A stretch of DNA of 64,000 nt from Porpolomopsis calyptriformis (Eukaryota; Basidiomycota; Agaricomycetes; Agaricales; Hygrophoraceae), in NCBI GenBank assembly GCA_951640195.1, contig OX621169.1:1178001-1242000 (forward strand). The letters are read 5' to 3'. Under the pieces are notes generated by a model. The model did no database searches. It was given only the letters and a program-made list of their open reading frames with translations, and had not been told where the DNA came from. The first letter of the stretch is position 1, and the number at the start of each line of letters is the position of its first letter. Of the stretch, positions 58,107 through 64,000 are shown piece by piece. Position numbers and translations under genes: made by a program.

Positions 58107-61100
58107 TTAAATTGCGACAGCGTGAGAGGGAAGCTCGTATTCCTCGCCCCCGGAGGATGGCGGACACTTCTCGATCAGGCGCTCAACTATATTGTGTCAG
58201 GTTGGATCGGCAAACACAGCAGCGAAGACATACTGGAGCTAAGATGCTTGTTATAAGCATTGGAATATTTCCGCATGCTCACTAGTTGAGGTCTGATTAC
58301 GGCAACCAATGCCTCCTTTTGCTCAGCGTCGACGACAGTCAAAGCTCGTTGCAGAACGTAGTCTACCAACGGGTCATTAAGACAAGCAGGTTGGATCTTG
58401 TTTGACCAGGAGACTCACTTGCGAACTGGTCCTTCATCATGGTCACGATAGGGCTCATGCCGTCCGGCTTGGGCGTCAGGATCTCGTTGATGAGGATTCG
58501 ACGGTTGTCGGGATCCGCAGTTACGAGAGCCTTTTCGCAGACATTCGACGCAAACTTGTGGCGAGCCATCTGCAGCATCTGCCCGCACAGCTTTGAAATG
58601 GCCAAGGCACGATCTTGAGGTTTCCCGTGTTCGAGGATGAATTGGATAACATAGTTCTGTTAGAAGCTTTATTTGTCCGACCCCAACGAAAGATTACAAG
58701 GAAATCCGCACCCCGAACTGGTCCTGCATCAAATTGGCGGTATATTTGTGGAGTTCCTCAAGTAAGGGTCGCGTATACTCCTCGGGGAGATGTTCAAGGC
58801 ACCGTTGTAAGACGCGGCAGCCGTAGGGATGCGTTGAGAGATCGTAGACATTGTTCCGAAAGGACGTCACAAACCCAAGACGATCAGGAGACACTCGTTC
58901 AATTAGCTTTTGTATAACCTTCAGTTAAAGTGAGCGAGAGGACCGAATGAATAATTGGGCAAGCAGTCATACATGGTTCCCGTTGGCATCCTTGACACAT
59001 TTGAGAACATGGTGTTCAAGCTCCTTGACAAAAGCGCTTTGCTGGTCGGGTAGGATGTATTCGACTGCCTAATGAACCATCAGGAAAAGGTAAAGCAAGA
59101 CGACAAATCCACTGAACACCACCTTTTGGACTACCCGACAGCCATACATCTGGAGAGAGAGTGAGAGAACGTGGCCTTCCATGGTATGTGCCAAAATCGT
59201 TTTTTGCACCTGTGTTCCATGTTCGAATAGCTTTTGGACAACCTATGGTAAGATAAGATCAATACTGTCGCCACCAACGGGTGCACCAATATAGTCGTAC
59301 ATAGTTACCAAAAACATCTTGGATTAGTTGCAGTGCACTATCTGGTACGATTTCATCGAAAACTCTCTGCTTTTCTTCGCTAGTAGCTGTTTCCAGCTTT
59401 TGCTGAATGAAGCGAGAACCATGTTGATCACCACTGAATTCGACGACGTAGCCGAATATGTCCTATCCATGCGAGTTACCAGTAAGTCAAATGAAGACAA
59501 AGTATACATATGAATGGCTTACCCGTAGGTCCCATTTACGTGTCTTGTTTGTCCGGAATTCATCAAGTACGGTGCTTCGGAGAACCATGGATGAGTCAAA
59601 ACCATCGTGTCGCGTGGTACGAAGGCTTTGCTGATACATGTGCATAGCCTGAAGGTTCATCCCGTATATAGGCGCGCCTGGTATAATCAGTGGAAGTCGA
59701 GATCCATAGTCAAAACCGGAGGCATAACCCGGCGAATGAGGTGGCGGCGACGACCGTAATAATGGTGAGTACATAAGATTCTGTGGAACAAGCTGATGCG
59801 GCATATTATACTGTTGGCGGGAGTAAATATTATTGAAACGGCTAGGGAAAAGCGACGGACCGGAAGATCGTGCTTCTTGTCGCCGTGCATAATATGATGC
59901 GCCGGAGCCAATTGGGGTGTTACCATAGGAGAGTGAGAATGCGGATACATCACGGTTTGGTGATTTGGGTAATAAAATTGAGGAGTTTGTGGCGGCACCG
60001 ACACCCCATAATCGTAAATAAGACCGGGTTGTTGACGGTGAACATCAACAGGACTGAGGTGATGTGCCTGTGGGGATATGCTGTGATACAGGTTTGCCGA
60101 GTTGGCACTGGTGAGACCACCAGACGAAGTGTATAGAGAAGAATCTGAAGGACCGTGATATATTTCGTAACCATACTGGTAATCAACGTAAGGCTCACGA
60201 CCTGGAACATTGGAGTAGTAGGGAGCGAAGTCGGTCTGTGGATAAGTGTTATAGAGGGCCCGAGGATGTTGTACCGTCGTCGATGGACTCGTTTGAAGAA
60301 CAAGGCCCCGATTGGACATCTGCTGACGAGTCGCGCTGTATTCGTCTTCCACAGCCATTCCTCGAAGAGCAAGTGAGACGTCGTTTTCAACTATCGACGA
60401 CGTCTGCAGTGGTTCGTACCCTCCAGGATTAGCTGGAAGGCCAGACGATTGACCAGCGTAGGAACCACCGCCAAAAGTGGCAGGCTTGGTAGGCGACGCA
60501 GACGAATACCGAGCACCAGTGTCTTTGGCGAGGCCGTTGTCATATCTCTGCGGAGAAAACTGACCTACTTTCGACCCTGAGGGTCGATCATCCTAAAAAA
60601 AATTGTTAGATGAAAGGTGATTATTCGTATGCACCAAAACGTACGACTCTGGGAACGGGGTAGGTGGGTGCGTGTCCGGAAGTAGCCTGCCATTGTCTTG
60701 TCTGATGCAAAATCAAAGGCTCCTATATGAAGTGTATTATTTAACCGAGATACTATAAAAAAGGTCATGGTTCCCCACCAGTTGAGAAAATTCCTTTTTC
60801 TGAGGGCTTTCCCCGGAATCATCCCAAGTACCACTCGCCGGTTTAGTCCACCCCTCCCCCAAATTACTGCGATAAGCAGCGTCGCTTGGGGGGGGGGATA
60901 GATCCGTGACGCTTGTTGCCGAAGAAACAGAGGGGTTACGTCTGGATGTAGGTCTCCCAGATCCCCATACCTAGAACACCTGTCAACGGCATTATAAATA
61001 CGCAACCGGCAATGCGAACCTGCCATCCTGAATTGAGGCCTTTCAGGCTAGTTGAGCCTCCCATGGCTACACCGAACATATTTCCGGCGGTGCCAGTCAC

Positions 61101-61124
61101 CGGTTTGCGCTGTAGGAGTGACAT
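58107..61124 (-). CDS. Pumilio-family (PUF) RNA-binding protein
   Basis: Post-transcriptional repressor binding 3' UTR elements of mRNAs. Start at 61124 ([20 protein letters not shown]); a low-complexity Tyr/Pro/Ser-rich N-terminal half follows. Then comes the Pumilio homology domain of eight repeats from about 59560: [124 protein letters not shown] and [16 protein letters not shown]. Repeats are split by many introns. The last exons end in [13 protein letters not shown] and stop at 58107. Closest in layout to yeast Puf3 and animal Pumilio. Very secure family. Confidence 0.92.
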
Positions 61125-62436
61125 TGGGGTGACTGTGAGCTATACTGAATGCAAGCCAAAATTATTCGCGCACTTTATTCGGCGAAATTGTTGGAGAGCG
61201 TCCACTGGGATGAGTTGATGACTCCGATGACTTGCGCGAAGACTCGGCAGGATTATGGACGGACATTTAAACAAAGAGTCTAAGTGGAGAGGAATGAAAT
61301 CTAAAATGGGGAATCGAAAAAGCAGCCAAGACTTACCAAAAAGACAGAGAGGATTACGAAAATTGGTAATTTTAAAATTGGAGGGGATATTATGTTGAAA
61401 ATACTTGTTGACTGCTTAAGATAACATAGAGACGCGTAAGGGTGGAAGAACGAGGTGCGGATCCATCGGCGAGGGATCAGTGACCGAAAACAATAAGTGG
61501 TGGAACACGACTAACATGTTCGGTTCCTTTTTTGAGCACCTGTGTCAAACAACACCATTCGCGTCTCTCTTGCATCCAGAAGAGAGACGAGAGTGAAAGG
61601 AATGGAAGGGGCAGCGCGACGAGGAGATGTCGCGTTGACGGTACGGATGAACACGAGAAAAATGAAAAGGAAATCGAACGGAAAACAAATATCTATTCGA
61701 ATTTGTTTAAATTTTGATTCCGCTCGAAGTGGAAGGCTACGTACCCCTGGTTAAGCGGATAATCTGTGGCACAGCCTCCGTCAAGGTCCCCGTCTGGAGT
61801 CTTCTTTTTTTTTCTCTCTCCATTCTCCATGAAATCGGAAGGAAAAATGCATAAGTGAACCTCGGTGTTATATAACCTCGGTGTAAGGTCGTCCCTCCTC
61901 GAGTCCGCACCAGTGTTTGTGTGCATGTTGAGGACAGCTCAGGTGGGATTTGCTATCAGGCAGGTTTGATACCGCAAGTCATGTGGTACCGCCACTCGAT
62001 CGCCCGCCACTAAATATGAGATCGTAGTGTCATCAACAAACTGAGCTCATTTTTTTTTTTTCAATATTTGGCCCGTGCCTAACCCATAATTCCTTAGAAC
62101 CTTCTCATCCATATGGAGCCCGCCGGGTCTAACCCATCTAGCCAACGACACCGATGGTGGCTCCAAGCTTCCATAACGTGAAACGTGTGTATCATATCAA
62201 TCGGGGTATCAATTCGCTGATTCCGTCATCATGGCAAATTTCTTCGAAAATAATCCTTCCCAGCTAAGAACGTGAGTCCAGAAAGGTCCCTCGCAATGAC
62301 TTGTGACTTATGTAATATATTAGGAGTGTTTCATGTTCGTCTTCATTGTGCTTGCGAAATCCATTTCCCAGAGAGCATTCAGTAGATGTCATGCAGATTA
62401 AGCTAGGACTCAATACAGAAAATGAACCGATGACAT
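61125..62436. other. 1.3-kb region upstream of the Pumilio gene; no gene supported
   Basis: Only short ORFs on both strands, with A-rich and T-rich runs (e.g. 62050-62061). It probably contains the Pumilio promoter and a long 5' UTR, plus the kinesin 3' UTR. A short plus-strand reading from 62231 (MANFFENNPSQLRT) followed by a GT donor is not continued convincingly. Confidence 0.45.
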
Positions 62437-64000
62437 TCATCTTGTGGAGAAGAACCATGATGCGCGTTTAGCTGGGAAAGAGGTTGTCAGGACACCTTAC
62501 ATACAGCAAACGAAAGGACTTACCGCCAGCGCTGATGACCCGGTAATGAAATATGATGAGGAATACAGCGAGATGAACATAGGAAACTATCACTCACTTG
62601 CTATCTTCATTCTGCAGTTTGGTAAGCGAATTTGATGCACCAACAACTCCGCCCGAGATAGGAGATGTAATCCCGGCGTTGCCCAACACGGACCCTCCTC
62701 CACCTCCCCTAAGTGGTTTGGCGATACGACCAAAGCTAAGCGACGGTCCGGCGGCTTTTTGTGCTACAGGCAATCAGAGCCATCAGACTCCGTTGAGGCA
62801 ACCGTCTCCTTGATACTTACCGCGGGCCTGGTCCAGTCTCTCCTTGACAGCTTGCAGTTGTAGCTCAAACTTCTGGTTCTGAACTGATAACCGGCGGTCG
62901 GCATCCTGGAGTAATGCCTCCAAGTTCTGTATCCTTTCATTGCGAGCAAGAAGTTTCCGTTCAGCAATTCCGGCCTCTTTCTTGAGCGAAGAATTCTGTT
63001 CGACGAGCTTTTGCGTCCAATCGGGAGTCAGACTAGTCGGAACCCAGTACATTGAGCACCTACCTGTTTTTGCACCAATGTCAGTTGTTCCAGGTTTCGC
63101 TCCAAGAACGCCATCTTCTTCTGCTGCGCTTTGCTATTGCTGTTCCGGATAACGTTGTTGTATTGTTCTTTGATCTCGTCCAGCTGTATCTCGAGCTCTA
63201 CCACCTGTCAAAGGGTGTAAGAGACCAATGAAAAACTAGTCATCAATATAGAGGAATACCTTTTCGCAGCGGTTTTGCAAGTCCCGCATCAATGACTTTT
63301 TCACGCCGTCGAATTCCGCAAGCTGAACATTGATCGCCTTCCGCGTCCTCTCAAGATCCTGAGCGCTTTCGACCAAGTTCTTCCCGCCTTCGATACCAGC
63401 TGCTGCGATGGCAAGCGCCCGCTACACAGAATATAATCATGTGTTAATAAAAGAGGTTGCCAACATACCTTGAGTTCTTCGTTGACGCTCTTAAGGCTGT
63501 CGACAGCGGCATTTAGGCTGCGGACTTCATTCCCCTTCATCTCAAGCTGTTGTTTCAAGTCTACAACCTCGCTTTGGTGCGCATCTCGTTTGGCAGCATA
63601 CTGCGCCTCGAGCTTGTTCTGCAAGTGTGCTTCGTTAACAGTATGCCGACAATGAGAGAAAGTCTGAACCAACCTTGAGATCAGCAATGGAGTCGGCAAT
63701 ATCAACATTACCAGTCTCTTCCTCATTAATCGTTTTTTCTGGGTTTCCAAGCATACTCTGTTAGCTAAAATTCACCAACGACCAAGAAACGACAGCACGC
63801 ACCTAACAGTTCCTCGTATTCAGCTTCTAGTGCACTGACCCGCGCTTCTAGCTCATCTTTCCTCCGCGAAACCATCTCGTTCTCTTCCTGACTCACTCGC
63901 AGCCTATCGACCGTCTCGCGCAATAGACCCTGACCCTCAGAGAGCTGTCGTCGGACAGCCGCAAGGTCGTCGGGTGACAACGAGCCAACCGTGTCTATAC
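62437..64000 (-). CDS. Conventional kinesin (kinesin-1) heavy chain, stalk and tail only
   Basis: Microtubule motor for long-range transport in hyphae; the motor domain lies beyond the right edge. Visible coiled-coil stalk: LAAVRRQLSEGQGLLRETVD, then VDLKQQLEMKGNEVRSLNAA, DLERTRKAINVQLAEFDGVK and the highly conserved fungal block FLERNLEQLTLVQKQLVEQN and AERKLLARNERIQNLEALLQ. The tail has the autoinhibitory IAK motif (FGRIAKPLRGGGG near 62710-62735). The end is reached through an 8-nt micro-exon (62531-62524) to give KRASWFFSTR*, stop at 62437. Very secure. Confidence 0.9.

Noticed and set aside
61532..61926. Overlapping short ORFs on both strands upstream of the Pumilio gene
   Set aside because: Low complexity, no domains, no splice support; more likely promoter and 5' UTR.

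Overview
The window is nuclear DNA of a filamentous basidiomycete, most likely an agaricomycete. Genes are dense and carry many introns of about 45-60 bp. Protein families point the same way: a fungal HNH nuclease-type protein, a NACHT-ankyrin STAND receptor, a Tf1/sushi-type chromovirus, and conventional kinesin with a fungal-type tail. Genus cannot be told. Gene ends below span introns; exon joins were read by eye from GT...AG signals and reading frame.

Layout, left to right: YME1 (cut by the left edge) and a GCIP-like gene start 46 bp apart on opposite strands; a nuclear low-complexity protein; an HNH protein; mitochondrial Phe-tRNA synthetase; mitochondrial GrpE (MGE1); trifunctional C1-THF synthase; a secreted PNGase A-like amidase; a Pmp3-like membrane protein; a four-finger C2H2 factor; and fructose-1,6-bisphosphatase. 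From about 21 to 34.5 kb the region is accessory: a NACHT-ankyrin NLR, a zinc-module host gene split by a 6,885-bp LTR retrotransposon, and about 1.7 kb with no convincing gene. Housekeeping content resumes with a CCCH-finger/GW-repeat protein, a coiled-coil membrane protein, nuclear rim protein NUR1, a second CCCH protein, an ABC ATPase, TOM40, a KTR mannosyltransferase, PIK1, OST3/6, SEC16, a Pumilio protein and the 3' part of conventional kinesin (cut by the right edge).

Themes: several genes serve mitochondria (YME1, Phe-tRNA synthetase, MGE1, TOM40). Others serve the secretory pathway (KTR, PIK1, OST3/6, SEC16, PNGase A-like). Two CCCH proteins and a Pumilio protein suggest post-transcriptional control. 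Many genes are paired head to head with under 360 bp between start codons.

The most interesting part is the retrotransposon. It has identical LTRs and an exact TATGG target duplication. A canonical -1 frameshift heptamer with a downstream stem abuts the gag stop. An 11-nt primer site is complementary to the LTR 34 nt downstream of a TATA box, as in Tf1-type self-priming. A single in-frame TGA breaks pol, and an extra coiled-coil ORF lies 3' of pol. The element landed inside an exon, at the centre of an imperfect inverted repeat.
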